This document shows positions 37,801 through 52,800 of a stretch of 64,000 nt of DNA, piece by piece. Origin of the DNA: Hofstenia miamia (lineage: Eukaryota > Xenacoelomorpha > Acoela); assembly GCA_004352715.1 (NCBI GenBank), contig SCFE01000001.1:2691482-2755481 (forward strand), given 5' to 3'. Position numbers and translations under genes: made by a program. Position 1 is the stretch's first letter. Every line of letters begins with the position of its first letter. The notes under the pieces are model-generated. The model was not told the origin of the DNA, ran no database searches, and saw only the letters and a program-made list of their open reading frames with translations.

Positions 37801-40800
37801 AGTATTTTTACACGCCACATTTATTAAGAGAGTAATGTGTGAAAGAACAAAAATTATACAAATGGAAATTGCAACGGATTATCAGTATAGTTGGAGGTAC
37901 TCGCAGTAGTCAAACGTTTGAAATTTGTCAATCTTCAAGCTATATGATAGTTGAAAATTCACACTACAATAGTGCAGGTCAAATTCAACTTTTTTCTTTA
38001 GGACGTCCAGACCTATGTTTTAAACTTCGTCAAACGCTGGTGTAGCATGCAATCATTTCAATAAATTTGAGCACAGGCATGTCAAATTGTTTACTATAAT
38101 TCTAGATTCATTATCATAGTGTATTAATATGTAACCGTAGCTTTTTAAGAACTCATCAGTACCAAAATTTGCACAATGAAACACCATGCGTTCGTTGTAT
38201 TTTTCAAGTGCTAATTTAGTTTTTCTTGATATCCTTAATAATTTTTAACTAATTTTTACTGTATATAAAATTTACTTTTACTGTAGCGACATATTCGTAT
38301 AAAGTTCCAGAAATTTTGAACAAATGCTATTACAGTGGTGATATTATGTTCATATAAAAAATCCAAGTTATATTTCGAAATGTTCTCTTAAATATGGCTT
38401 ATTGTACATTATATATCCAGGTATAAGAATAATAGGAGTTTATAATCGAAGAATTTAGGTTTCTTGGCTTGACAAAGTGGAACGTCGATACCAGTGGCTT
38501 AAACGTAGTTTAATTGACTTTGATCAAAAATACGGCCACATATTTTTGGCAGAGTGGCAATTCATGAAACATATCAGCATTGAATTTTGCAATATTACCA
38601 GGTATTTCTTTTATAATAATCATTTAACATTCTGAGTCACAATCGTTCATTAATGTCTACCATAAATCGTTAGAAAGCACCATATGTGCGATATTGAGAT
38701 ATAGCAATTTCCAGTAAAATAAAACATTGGTTTTCATTTAAAATTTTAACTCCGAATGTTTTCTATATGTCTATATGGGTTTTAGATTTGCTATCTGGCC
38801 TTCTATGTTAATTATGTCTACTATACTTATCATAAAGTCTTCTAATATGCGGCAAGTTAAATCGATGGAGATTTTGCATAGATTCAGGACTAAAAACGAA
38901 ATCAATGAAAAATCGATATAATTTCGCTTTAGTCTGCACCATCAATGGGCTGCTTGACTTCGAGATATAACGCATTGACTATGCTATGATTAATAGAAAA
39001 GTTAATGTTTTTTTATTTTGCTTGAAAAAGCGCTAATCGGTTACTTGTCACATACCGCCTCGCAACCTACAAAAAACGAAATTATGAATCGATTCATTTC
39101 TAAAATAATCGATCGAAATCCAAAATTTCAAAATCGCCACAGTCTAATGCATTCTCTTATTTTAACTCTTATTTATTTTGCGCTCTAGGAATGAATTATC
39201 AACAGTAATGAAGAACCGATCCGGAGAGATTGACGTCAAGATTTTACTTTTCGCCATTCAAAGAACAACGCTTTTTGAAGACCAACTCAATCAGAGGTTT
39301 TCTAATCCATCTGATAAAGTAATCGATTTTCTAGTTTTATAAATTGTAGTGAACATTTTTTCAAGATTTAATACAAAATAACCATTTTATTTCTGCAATA
39401 AAACTGTCGTCAATTTTATGATTGTCAAAACCATTTGCAAAGTAGCTATGAAAAATACCGGTGTCTTTTTTGTAACATCTAAAACTAATATTCAACATTA
39501 GCACTTGATTTAATTGTTTTCTTATATAATTAGGGAAACTGTTAGAGTGAAGAATTGTTTTGTCAGATGAAGGAAAATTTTGCAAAAAATACCGAAAATA
39601 ATTCATAAATAATCCAACCATTTGCGTACTTTTTGCGAGCTATTCTAGAAAAATTTCACAGGTAACACTAATTTTTGTAGATGAAATTATGAATACATTG
39701 ATTTTTTAGAATAAAATATTTGAACTAGATTGAAAAGTTGTCCGACAACTGCACAATTCAACTCTGCCACCTTTGAAAGATTTGAAAACGTTTAATCACA
39801 ATATGATCTCTCTTGAGTCACGCAATTTGAACTTATTGTTAAATTAATGAGAAAATTTTCCTGAACAATAACTAATGTAACAAAATTATTTGAAATAACT
39901 AATAAGCATTCTCGTCTGTTAGAAATAACTGTATGCTACTGCTGAAGACTTGTTTACAGCTTGCGTAAAAGTGTTAATATACTAACAAGAACCATGAGCT
40001 ATCCTATAAAATACTAAAGTATTTTACAGAAAGAATAATAATAATAATAATAATATACGTACAGTTAACTATATTAGGTCTTTATTTTAACTAGCAATGC
40101 TCACTATAGTACATTCATTATGGCGTCATTATTTAAAACGTACACCCATAAATCTCAGTAAAATGCTGCTATTTGTAAAGCTCGTATTTTTTAAAGGCCA
40201 AAGTTAATTTATAGCACATAAAAAACTAGATACATGTTACTCTTACACCGAGTTTTCAAAATTTACAAAATATTTTAAAAACATGGTAAATATACTACAC
40301 CTTTGCAAATGCCAATTGAGATTTTTACGGTATTTTTAGCGTCGATATTTTCTATTTGTTTGTTTTTGTATCAAGAATTCCTTTATTGCCTCAATATATT
40401 TATTGAATTAATTTTCTTTATTTCGAAACTCAGCGTACTGTTTACAGAAAATACCCACTGTATATTTTTAGTAAAATATTTTTTGTGTGTAGTTTAAGTT
40501 TTTTTTAAATTTTGCCTCTAATCTCGCCTTTAATATTCATTGACAATTGTATAGACTTGATTTCCTTTCGAAGAGCATTTTATCGCTAATAGATTAAATT
40601 TGTATTTTATTAATACAGAAAATCACGTTTGCGTTGCTTTGATCTTCCAGTACTGTAGACGAGCAACGTTGCAACTCTCGGTTTTATCAACACCACTCAA
40701 CACTTCCAAATGTCCTCTCCGTTATTTTTTTACGTTCTTATTGAGACTTGGTGGGTTTTCCTAACTTTTCTTGGGGATCATAACCGTATAATATATATTT

Positions 40801-43800
40801 ATGTATGGTTTTGTTTGTGTTCCTATTTTGTGAAACCCTTTTATTAGTAGGATGAAGAAAGTATTTAAATCCTTTCAGTTCATGAATTCCATCATTTCCA
40901 ATTGCTAAAATCAATATTTAATGTATTTCAAAAGGGCTCCCTAAATTCTGCGATTTGATGGCGTCATCAAAAATAATGACTGATTAAATTTCTGAAAATC
41001 TCAAATGAATAGTGCTCATATAGAGAACATGTCTGTGAAGTTTTGTTTTAGCATCCTAATCCAACTCAGTTAGATAAGGGGAAGGAAATGCTCTCGTTTA
41101 GGCCTGAGTAGCCTAAAGAATCCCATGTCCAATACGGCTAAAGAAATTTTTGTATACATTAAAAGTCTTCTAACTCCCAAAACCTAGTTGCATGTCAAAA
41201 ATCAGCGTACCCATTCATCTTCCATGCCCACAATAATATGCTAAGTAAAATAATGTTACAAAACCTAATTATGGTTTCTACTAGAACTTTGCTTAAATGT
41301 CCTCGTATTAATCGCTAAAAAGTTAAATATATGAAAGATGTTAAACTTGTATTTTAAAGGTAATTCGATCTCTCATAGGGCAAGACAACTTTCCATAATA
41401 GAAATTTCTTATTCGTTGTGTAAATTCAATTTATCTCTAATTATCTCGCTTCATCAACGAGGTCTTTGATTTGCTCTTTTGAGACTTGCTATCGCTAAAG
41501 GCAGTTTCTGCTTAATAATGAAACACATTTGAAATGCGCAATGCATTATTTTGTTTTTCAATTTAAGATTTCACAAAAGTGTATTTTTTGAAAACTAACA
41601 CTTTCAATGAAAATATCTCGGGAATAGTTCCTTGATTTATATTTCAAAGGAAATTGTATTGAACGGTGATCCGCTACTAGGATTAAGTTGGCGGTATGTA
41701 CGTCTTATTTAATACTACAGTTAAATTCCTTTGGCTAAAAGAACGTTTTTACAAATGTATGCCAGTTGACATTTCAATCTCCTGTAAAAATGTCATTGAT
41801 GTTTTCACGGCCCACTGAATAACATTATTCAGTGGGCCATTATGTTTTCTAATTAATGCGTTTATACTAATAAATGGGCGTTTGCGAAATGGATTTATTC
41901 CAGCTAAGACAATATGAGTCATTTGTTTATTTTGGGGTAACCCTAAATGGGCATTACATTAATTCATTTTGTATTTATATTGGATTTTTACCAATTTGTA
42001 TTAATTACAAATTTTAATTAATAGGCGTATTCCACAAATTTTTGATTTTTGTCAGGCAATGAAATTACTGCAATTACAATTATTGGGAATTTAATTGAAA
42101 AAGACTTGCAGAGTAGTAATATTGATTTCAAATAACAATTTTACTACCACAAGGCCAATGAATTAAACTCTTTGGCCGGATCAATGTTCACCAAAATTTT
42201 AAAATTTTATCAAATAGTTTCTGTAAATCCTTGCTAAACCAGCAAACGTAAAACTAGGAGTACGAGTTACGCTTCCAAGCATTCGTTTGTTTACTGGTAT
42301 ATCAATCAAAATTATGAATTTTTCGTTTACCCCAATCCAGAGTTGTCAAGTATTAAACACGACTTGTTTAAAATTCTTTTTTTGCAAAGTTTTTTAAAAA
42401 AATGGTTTTTCGAATTAATATAAAACTTTATTGCAAGTTTGGAAAATAATTTTTGGGTTTAGTTCATTCTTACTGTCATAATCGATTTTCTATCGCAAAA
42501 ACCGTAAAACTTGCATTTTATTTACGTGTATGCAACGAAAACTAAATTTCGATATGTTTGTCATAATTCAACGTTTGCTACTATATGTATTTTCAATAAA
42601 ATTTTAGTACCTTCAGGCGGGCCTGTTTAATAGCAAAAAACATTGTTTTAAACTTGTAAAACTTTTTTTAAAATACCCTTTTTTGCCAACCCTGCCCATA
42701 TACTAGTTAAACTGTGTGACAAACTTCAATAATTTTTTTCATAAATTAAAAACGATTTATCATAAACAAATACTATTTTAAGTTATTAACAAAATAATTT
42801 ATTTGAATTTGTCTTTTAATTTATAATTGAATTTAGAATGGAAAAGAAGAGTCTGGAATTTTCAATGGGCTTATTTCCAAATGTTTTGAACCACATCTCA
42901 ACATCTATATCACCTCAATTGACAAGTACTTTTCATTTTACATTTCAATAAACTTGTATATTTTGAAGGAAATCTTGAAAATGACAGATTTGTTGTAGTG
43001 TTCTTTCTAATAAATTGTAAGTGCGGAACATAATTTCGCATTCAGATTTTATGTTTTGCATTGAGTTGTCTCATGACACAGTAAATCTAGTTACAAATTG
43101 ATAGACTAACACTAGTGATGTATATAATAATAAATCTGAATATTGTTGATGCTAGATTGATTCTTCATGTCTGAAGATCGCATTATATTGATTTTTGGAC
43201 CTATTTCAATAGCCTGCATAAAGAATTCCAAAAATTCAGCTTGTGCATTCATTGTCATCATTGCTGTCACCATTTCAATGTTAATTTTCAATATTCATNT
43301 TCTCCATTTATCGTGATATTTTTGACAAATGCTTATTTGAAATAAGTTGATGATTTGCTATTTTATCTATACAATTTATTAGCACCGAGATAATAATGAA
43401 TTTTAGAAATTTGTCTGAACTGATTGAAAGATTCGTGTCAGAAATAAAAACTACGAAACTTCCAAAGCCAATAGATGACCAGGCCGTTCTGCTTCCTTCA
43501 TGTGCAGGTAACTCTTTTACACATTCAATACAAAATAAGACAATTACGGAATTTTTTTACAAAAATCATAACATTCAAATTTAAACAGTTTAACGCCATA
43601 CCTGTGTAGGATTTAATGTTTGGAGGCCTAGCTGACTTGTTTTATCAAACAACCATATATTGTGAGGTAGAATTTCGAGCAACATTCAAGCAATGTCTAA
43701 GCGTGTTTGGACCATGAGGTGGAGCTGCTAATTCTTCAAAAATAGGAACATCCAAAGCTAAAAGAATTGCCATCAATTCTTACTTTATCAGATATTGAAT

Positions 43801-46800
43801 CCTAAATATGATGTCAACAGATAAGAGATAGCGGTTATTTGAGCACACTTTTATAAAACTTCAGCTTTTGTTATCAACAGATGATGTGACGATAAGAAAT
43901 GCATATCAGCGCTTTGTGTCAATGATCTAGCTGAAATCCTATATTGTGGTATCACCAGAATGGAAATTGGGGTTCAGCCCATTATAGCTTAGGTCTAAGC
44001 CTGCCTCACGGTGTTTTTCTTTTACACGACTGACAGTCTTGTTTCATACTTACCCACAAGCACTACACTTGGATAATTTATATAATGCATTGACTAATAC
44101 ATGCATATTCATTTATTCCATCAATGCTAATTGGGTTTGTTTCATTTGCATTGTTATCCATAATTCCTTGATTGCCACCGCCACCCCAAATTTAATAATG
44201 CAAATATTGACATAACTAATGAAGCTATTCGTGTTATCCTATAACATAAGAGGTTTCTATCCAAAATGGCATCGGCTACCCGTCTGCCATGCCGGCAATT
44301 TGCTGCCTGGAAACTTTTGGAAGTTCCAAGAAGGCCTGTAAAATTACCAGACTTTTTACGGCGAAAATTAAAAAAATATGTTTTGTTTTATCTAAGTAGA
44401 GAATGTTTTGATTAGTTCGGGAGAAAACTCTAAAAAAATCTAAGGGTTCAGAATACTGGCTACAGTATTGCAATTACTGTAACACTTACCTCTTTGTTAA
44501 TAAGCCAATGTTGTAGCTGACATGATTTGATTGCCAACAGCTTGATTAATATTAGGGCTCAGTCCGTCTGCTGACTTGATGAGTCATTGTGAACGGCGAC
44601 ACTAATTGATTCTTTGTCAGGCAGAATAACTGCGTGCGCCCATTTTCATCATGGTGTGTGAAATAACAATACGACGTGCGACGATATCTCCTGCCGAGGT
44701 GCTTGTAAGAATTCTATCCATCGATTCAGCCATTGAACCGGAATCTGAAGAAGTTGATGCCCTATTGATTGATGTTCAAGAACACGGTTGAAGCTCCATG
44801 ATCTCATCGTCCAGGTGGGATTGGACGTGGCTTCTGAATATTCCAGGAAGAAAAAACTTCGACTTTCATCAAGGCATTTTCCTTCAATGATACAAGCGGC
44901 AGGAAGAAATCAGCGACCTACTTAGGGTATGTCATGTCTGTCCGCTCATCAGAAGGAACAGGTCTGTCGTTGCTGAAGGGCGAAAATGTTAGGAAGCACT
45001 TTGTGTTTCTCCTTGCTTTGGTCTCTGGCACACAGTTGAAAACTTTGATTCGATTTGCCGATCATGTGTATCGACATATTTGAGCAATTTGCTTTTCTGA
45101 AAACTTTTTTTGGTCTATAAGTACATAGTTTTGTTAATCAATTTTTGCACTTTTTTATACAAGAAATACCAATATAACTATGATCACTTGAAAGAGGATA
45201 CACTAAACCTATTACGTCTTAGTTTACAATACAATCACATGAATACTTAATAATTTTTATGTAAAAGTAGGCTAAAAATCTTTAGGTTTTGAGTGACTGC
45301 TCGCTAAATGAGCGTAAGGTTCAAAACGATAATGTATCTTTTCAATTTCTCATTAATTTTGTCTACACATTGAATTTCTTTACACAAAATTGTATAAAAA
45401 ATCAAGTGGTAAATATTTTAGTTGATATTAGGAAGTATGCATATGAGCTAACTTTCTGCTGTTAGGTTGGTAAAATTCTGCTTGGATTCGGTTTGATGAT
45501 GCATTTCGTGTGACGCCAACTTTGCTAGTAGAAGTGTTGTATCTTTAAAATACCACTGCTTTAAAAGAAAGGAACGTAGTTTTCTGTATTAAATTTATTG
45601 ATTGTGATTCTACAAATGTAAACACTGTGCGAAGAGGTGGAGTTGTTACATTACTTGAGCAAAATCTTTGGCAAGGGGTATTATGGGCTATATGCATGTT
45701 GCATGCCAATGATCTCCCATCTTTTTGTCAAACTAGATGGTGACACTTTTTGGAGTATATCATTCAAAGTTAAACTGACATACTTTGACATTACACATGC
45801 AAATTATGTGTTAATAAAATCATTTGCCAAGGCAAAAAACTTGGCTTTATCGTAGTTAATTATGCACCAATGTGATTTGACAACAAATGTGCTCAAACAT
45901 ATAAAGATGCTCCATTGCACATATTTAATTCTATACAAAATGAAATTGCTTCCATTACCAGTCCAGCAAATATTCAAACCATTTATTTTAATAAACGATC
46001 GCTTCTCCCATAGCGAAAATTCCTGATGACAATGATTGTTTGATCTATGTCCAACAATAAGAAACAAGGCATTAGATTCCATCAATAATATACGTGGTAC
46101 ATCTTCATTCGGTGAGAATTCCCCAAGGTACCCACATTAATACAACTGACTACAACTGAAATAATTGTTTGGAATGAAAAATCACTAAGCCTTTATAACT
46201 GCAGAATTAGGAAATTTTCAACTGGAATTATTCAAAACGGTTATATTTCGAAAAATTTTAATGCTACACCCAATCCATTGAATGAGCTATCAAATTTTTA
46301 ACTGAAGTTTTTGTAGGATTGCTTATGGACATGATCGACGTTAAGACAAATTTTATCAAAACTGGCATCCAAACAGGATTCTATCGCTTTATCAGAAGAG
46401 CGTCAGCGTTTATATGTATACTTCCTAATATTGTCAACTAACATATTTACAATTTCATTTCTTTTACGCTATTTTCTGTAAACAAATTCATTGTTTTTTT
46501 GCCTGATTGAGATAAGTATGGTAAGATGAATGCAAATTTCGTAATGGTACACAGAGGCGCACCCAGGATTTTTATTGAGAAGGGGTACACCAAAAGATGC
46601 CGCAAATCTCTACAATCAAAATTATGACTTAACAGAAAATTCCTTTTAAGTTTTTCATCAGTTGACATAATAGACATAAATATAATATAAATGTAACATA
46701 GCTAAATCGAACTACGTAAACAATTTATGGATGTATAAGCACATTTTAAAAAGAACTTTATTTACAAATATCAAAAACTAGTAAGTTCCTGAAATAGACG

Positions 46801-49800
46801 TTGAGGTTTGACTTTTACAAAATTAGCAATAAATTCATCAATGTCAATAGTTTTGTCTAGGTGAATATTTAATAGGCATAAACCAATAAGCCTTTCTTCA
46901 CTCATAGTCGATCGTAGATAACTCTTTACCCGTCTTAGGGTGGAAAATGAGCGTTCTGCTTCAGCTGAAGAAATTGGCAAATTAGCGCCAATTATTCAAT
47001 TTGCTCGTATGTTTGAATACACATCCTTGTCAGCGTATAAAAGAGCATCGAGAATGTAATCTGAACATTCGTCTGACAATTTCCATTGATTTTGCCAGCG
47101 TTGCAATTCATTGCGCAAAGTAAGAGGAAATGGCAGATCTCTTGACCATATTTCTAAATCTTGAATAATGTCATCAGCAAATTTGTAACATTATCCGGAC
47201 ATGTTGAAAAGAGCTTCAAACAAAAACGGTCTTTAAACCGCAACTGTAAGTCATTTAATAGGTTGTCTAAAACTGCAATGGCAATGCTTTGTTTATAAAA
47301 TTCTTCTGTGTTAGATGATTCTACATTTGATCTGTTTTGTTGTCGACCTGCAATAGTTCTACGTTTTTCTGGCACTAAATTAAGTTTATCTGCTAAATTG
47401 GATGCAGATTTAAACCAATCAATGAAAGAGTCATCAATTTGGATCCTAGTTTTCTGAAGGATGTTTATAGAATTGTCTATGAGTGTGCTGCTATAACATC
47501 TGATGCGCGTATTTGGAATTTTGAAGCTAATTGTCATACGATTTCTAAAAAATTCATTAAGGTAAAACATGAAATAATGTTTGAAAAGGATGTGCCTTAA
47601 TCTTTATTCCAATCATTTAACTGCAAAGAGCTGTTGGATTCTTGATAGATGGGAACTTACAATAGCTTCGAAGCATATAGCAGGGACTTCATAGAGCTCC
47701 AGAAATATAGTTATCGCATCGTGCCTTTTTACCCATTTCGTTTTACAAAGTTGACATGAAGAGGTACAAGTCTGCACCCGCCCTTTTTACCAGGTTTTGA
47801 TCTCTTTTCACAGCTCCTGACATTGACGATGCACCATCATAAGCTTGTCCGCACATATTTTCTATAGGTAGATTATTGTGTAGACATATATATATATATA
47901 TATATATATAAATATAAATATATATATATGTAATTGTTCGCTTTTTACAATTTGTCAGTGCCAAAATTCGCACAATGAAACACCATGCGTTCGTTGTAAT
48001 TGTAATAAACAAGTGAGCGTAACTCAAGTCATTTTTCTAAATCTTCTTTATGATACAACAGATAATCTGAAAGCCTATAAAAGATTAATGGAGGAACATT
48101 GGAATAGAAATCTCAACAAAACAGTTTACTCTGAAAATTGTCTGAAAATGCTTATATTTTTGTTTAAATGTCTTTTACTGACAATTGGTAATTTGCTTAT
48201 ACAATAAATCTATCGGTCTCTAAATTTGCTTTAATTTTATCATATTTATCGTAAACAAAAAGTTTGCGTAAGCTACCTTAGTATAAATTTTGCGTACATT
48301 GTGGGAGTGATAAATTTATTGTATTTATTAATTTTGAATATTTCGATACAGATGCATCAATTTTTTAGTGTTCCAAAATTTTTAACAAATCAGAACGCAT
48401 ACATAGTGCGAATTGTAAATCTTAAATATTGTTACATAGTCATTCTAGAAAATATTTGTTTTACACACATTTTTTGAACACCCTAATCAAATACATATAC
48501 CTATTTAATCATGAGTATACACTGCGAATGTTGTTACACATAGAAACATAAGCGCTTATGCGATGGAATTAAGGTTATGCGGGACGGTTTTATGACTTCT
48601 ATATATTTTAGTTGTACTTGGGATAATTTTTGAAAAACTGGGAGAACGGATTTTAGAATTTGATTAATATTTTTGCTACTTTTGTGCAAAATTAAAGTTA
48701 TCCCGTGGGACCACATACACATGGGACCATATGACCAGAACATTAAGTGGAACCGGGACTAAGATCAGTGATTTTCAGGTCACGTACAACCCTACATGGA
48801 ATCGCATATAGAGAATACACTTCTGCAATGTCAAAACCATATAGTTTATAAGGTCCATGCAATCGCAATTAACAACTATGAACTGAAGTATTTTTAGGTC
48901 AAATATTTGAATATGTACATGTACACATATATAGTAAATTCTACAAGTAATTAACTAATCACCATAAATTTAGTTTACTGACTATGTAAGTAATCCGAGA
49001 CATAACATTCATATTTTATGTTAATCACTTACCTGGAACTAATGATACTAATTGTCTTATCATTACGCATCTACTCTAATCCTCCAACATTCGCTTAATT
49101 TCTCAGATATACGTATAAGTTGTTGAAATATAGTTATTTTTCTAGTTTCTCTGTAAAAATCGCTCTAGTGTTTCGAACACCCCAAGGGAATAGCCATTTT
49201 ATTAGGAAGTAGCAAGTCCAAAGACTCAAATATATTTTGTCATTATTTTTGATATGAATGAATTTTTTCAACTTGTTTGTTCTAGTTTGCACCGCTTAAA
49301 TACTTGGGGTGACCAGAAAGTTTTAGAATTTCAAGAGTAATGATAGATTAAAAATATTGTACACAAACATAATCCCTTTCGTCGTATGCCGCTTTGACAA
49401 TGCTTACATAACATTTCCAAGTAGTAGACTGCGGAACTACTACAATACAACGATTAATTTGTGATTTTTTCAGCCACTCAGAATTGATACTGTCATAAGT
49501 GTTTTTTCATTAGAATTATTTTGAGTTTCTTTGGAAAAGCAATTGATTTGTTTTAGAAACTGTTTGCAATTTTCTTCCGCTAGCATTCGCGTCAGTTCAA
49601 CATTTTCAGGTATTATGACCTTTCTTAATCGAACAGAACGAGATGAATCTAAGAATTTACTTTCGCCCTTCTCTGAATGATTCTATCTACCCCNNNNNNN
49701 NNNNNNNNNNNNNNNNNNNNNNNNNNNNNNNNNNNNNNNNNNNNNNNNNNNNNNNNNNNNNNNNNNNNNNNNNNNNNNNNNNNNNNNNNNNNNNNNNNNN

Positions 49801-52800
49801 NNNNNNNNNNNNNNNNNNNNNNNNNNNNNNNNNNCCCCCCCCCAACAAGTCTTAGCATGGCTCAGTGCTTTGCTATTAGAACTGTCCTTCAACTGCTTAA
49901 TGATCTAATCTTCTGAAATACTACACTGAGTGTCAATGTAGACGTATGTGCAAAATCATTTTTTGTGTCAATTCGTGCACTGCAACAAAATATATAGACA
50001 ATATGGCTCTTGGAGATTAAAAATTAAACCTAATAGTAGAAATCTTATCATTGACTGATGCATAATTGGCTAGTCTTAGTAAACAACAATTATTTATTCT
50101 GAGATTTCTGATCGCCCCAAGTATGTACATATTGTAAAGTGTAATGATGAGGGGCTTTGCGTTCGTTGCTTTTAATGTAGGAATGAGAATTTGTGGTTTG
50201 CACTTTAGTCCTCTGAACCAAATAGGCCAATTACTACTGAAACTTGTAAAAAATGTTGTTAGCGGTGGATCAATCTAAGTTCAAATTATGTCAAGTATTG
50301 AAGCAACTAATATTTTAAAATTTTTTGAAAAATCAACGGCCGTAGGAAAGCATTGGGTAATATTTTCTGGTATTGCAACTGAAGCCGCATCCTTCCGTGC
50401 ATACTTTGATGTAGTCTATCGAAAGCCATTTCAATTAATTGTGAATTAAACGCATACAACGCATTTTTATTTCTTACAACGTGAACTTCTTTAATATACC
50501 TCATATTATCCATTAAAATGATTAGAGATTTAATCTCCACAGGTTCGCTTGGGTATAGTTTCAAGCCGTTTCACTTTTCAAAAAAAATAATGAATTCCTA
50601 AGTACCCGAAAAACTTCGGGGAGGGGTAATTATCCTGCGAGATTTGTCGGTTGGGCTCACCCCAAATGAGGTTAGGCGTACGGATAATTGGAAATTATTG
50701 AGCAATCATTCATATTCATTACCTGTGTAAGGCGAAGAGCAACACTGATAATGAAGGCAAAAAGGCGTAGGGTTTTGTATTTGTTGTATTTGTGAGGCAC
50801 AAAAATGGCGGCGCTAGGGTTTAGCAAGAGTACGGGCACCAATTGGGCAGCATGATTTCAGACTGAGCAGGGAAAGTAGCATAGCCACTACGTCATGTAT
50901 TTTCCAAGTAAATAAATCATAAAAAATTTGTCAAGACAGCAAAGGATATATTTTAATATAATATTTGCACAAGCAGTACAGTCAGGGTTGGTATGTTTTA
51001 AACAGGACCTGATTAAAATATGTTTTAAACGTTGTTTAAAACTTATTTTTGATGTTTTTTAATGTTTTTTTTCAAATTTATGTAGGAATATTTGGAAAAT
51101 AATTTTTCTATTTCGTCCATTTAAGGTTTGCTATTTTTTCGATAGAAATCGCTTATAAAATTATGCTTGTTTTGTTTTGGCGTATGAAACGTAAAATGAA
51201 TGTTGATAAGCTGGTTTTGTCTAAGAACAAAAAAACATTGTTTAAACGTTTAATAATGACGTTTTTTGTAATAAAAATAAATTTTTTGCCAACCCTGAGT
51301 ACAGTGCACTTAAACTAAAAACTAAAAAAGCCGAAACTTACAAAACTAATCAAATCATTGACCACAATTTTTCGATTATGCACAAAATTAAATAATTTTA
51401 TCTAGTTCCAAGTTCTCAGTTTGTGTGCGGTTCATAGCCAGAATACAAATATCAGCTCGGCGAATATGTCATACTATTTCTAAGATACTTCTTAATATTT
51501 CTTAATTGTGAAAAGTTGCGTTCACATCCAGCAAAGCTGACCTGCAGGATCACACCTATTTGCAGAAACTTCCACGATTCGTAGAAAGCATCCTTGTATG
51601 ACAGTACATATTCAAGATCAGGCATACTTTAATTCTTTCTTCTGTGCATGAGTGTTTTGCACTGTGACACTCAGCATTGCGATCAACAAGATTGAGGTGG
51701 TATAATTCAGCCAGAAACTTAATACCATTGGCATCAAGGAAATTGTTGTTTTGCGGATTCAAGAATGAAGACTTTCCATCAATGAGCAGTTTTCTTCTGA
51801 AAATCGTCGCCTCATTTCGCCAATATTATACAAATTAATATAGAAAGCATTAACACCGAGTTCACCCAAGCTTTCAACATTGAAGTGCTCTAAAGTGCTT
51901 TCAGCTACAACAAAATTTTGAAGCTTTCTCTGAAGTTTTCTTCTCCGCTTCATCTTTTTCCATTCAAGATTGTTTTCCTCAATCACAGATGAAACTTCCT
52001 TAATAATCTGCCACATAGATGTTTCTTCACTTTGACGCTGCTTTAAAAAAATCATCTAACATATCAGTTATGAAATTCTTTGCTACCATAAGATCAAATG
52101 TAGATGGCTGTAGATGTTTTGGTACTGCCATTAAGCGCTTCAGTATTTGCTCAAAGTAAATAGGCATAGCCCCAAAATTTGCTGAAACATGGGAAAGCAA
52201 TGATTTTGGCTTATAACCGTCATGTAACTACATGTCTTCACTGAAGTGATTTAATGCCTGTGTTACTCCAAAAATCACATGAATGGCATGACACAATGCG
52301 TAATGACAAGTCCATCTACTATCACTGATCAATTTTAATTCAAACAACCACACAAGAAACTACTACCGATATCATTATAAATATCTAGGCATTTTTAATT
52401 AAGGTATTAAATTTTTTTCTGCATCGGAATTTTCTCAGGACGGGCAAGCCTTTAGCAGAGCGATTCTGAGAGTAGGTATTGACCACCCTCGCCCATCCCA
52501 CCGCCACCACAGGGCACTAACAACCGAAATGGTGAGGTGAGATAGAAATTAAGCTATTGAAAACAAATAAGTAAAACTATCGATTATTTATTTAACTCGT
52601 TTTGTACATTAACTGTTTAAATCGAGGAACTGATGGAATTTGGCCGGAGACTGTAATGGAGTGTTGAAATGGAGTCAAAAGAAGAGTCATCTAATATGTC
52701 GTTACCTAAATTACATCAGTAGTAGTCGTTTAATTAGTAAATTTAGTACCCAAGTGCAATCATTGATATCTTTTGTCCGCGGCAGGTTCCTAAAATATAT

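Larger units (their letters stand above)
39319..42337. other. VPS53 intron 11
   Basis: AT-rich intron with a trinucleotide (ATA/TAA)n tract at about 40028-40054, a perfect palindrome at 41809 and, at its right end, a hAT MITE. No coding signal recognised. Confidence 0.45.

Noticed and set aside
41809-41838. microRNA precursor
   Set aside because: A two-base loop and a 14-bp stem are too small for Drosha/Dicer processing.
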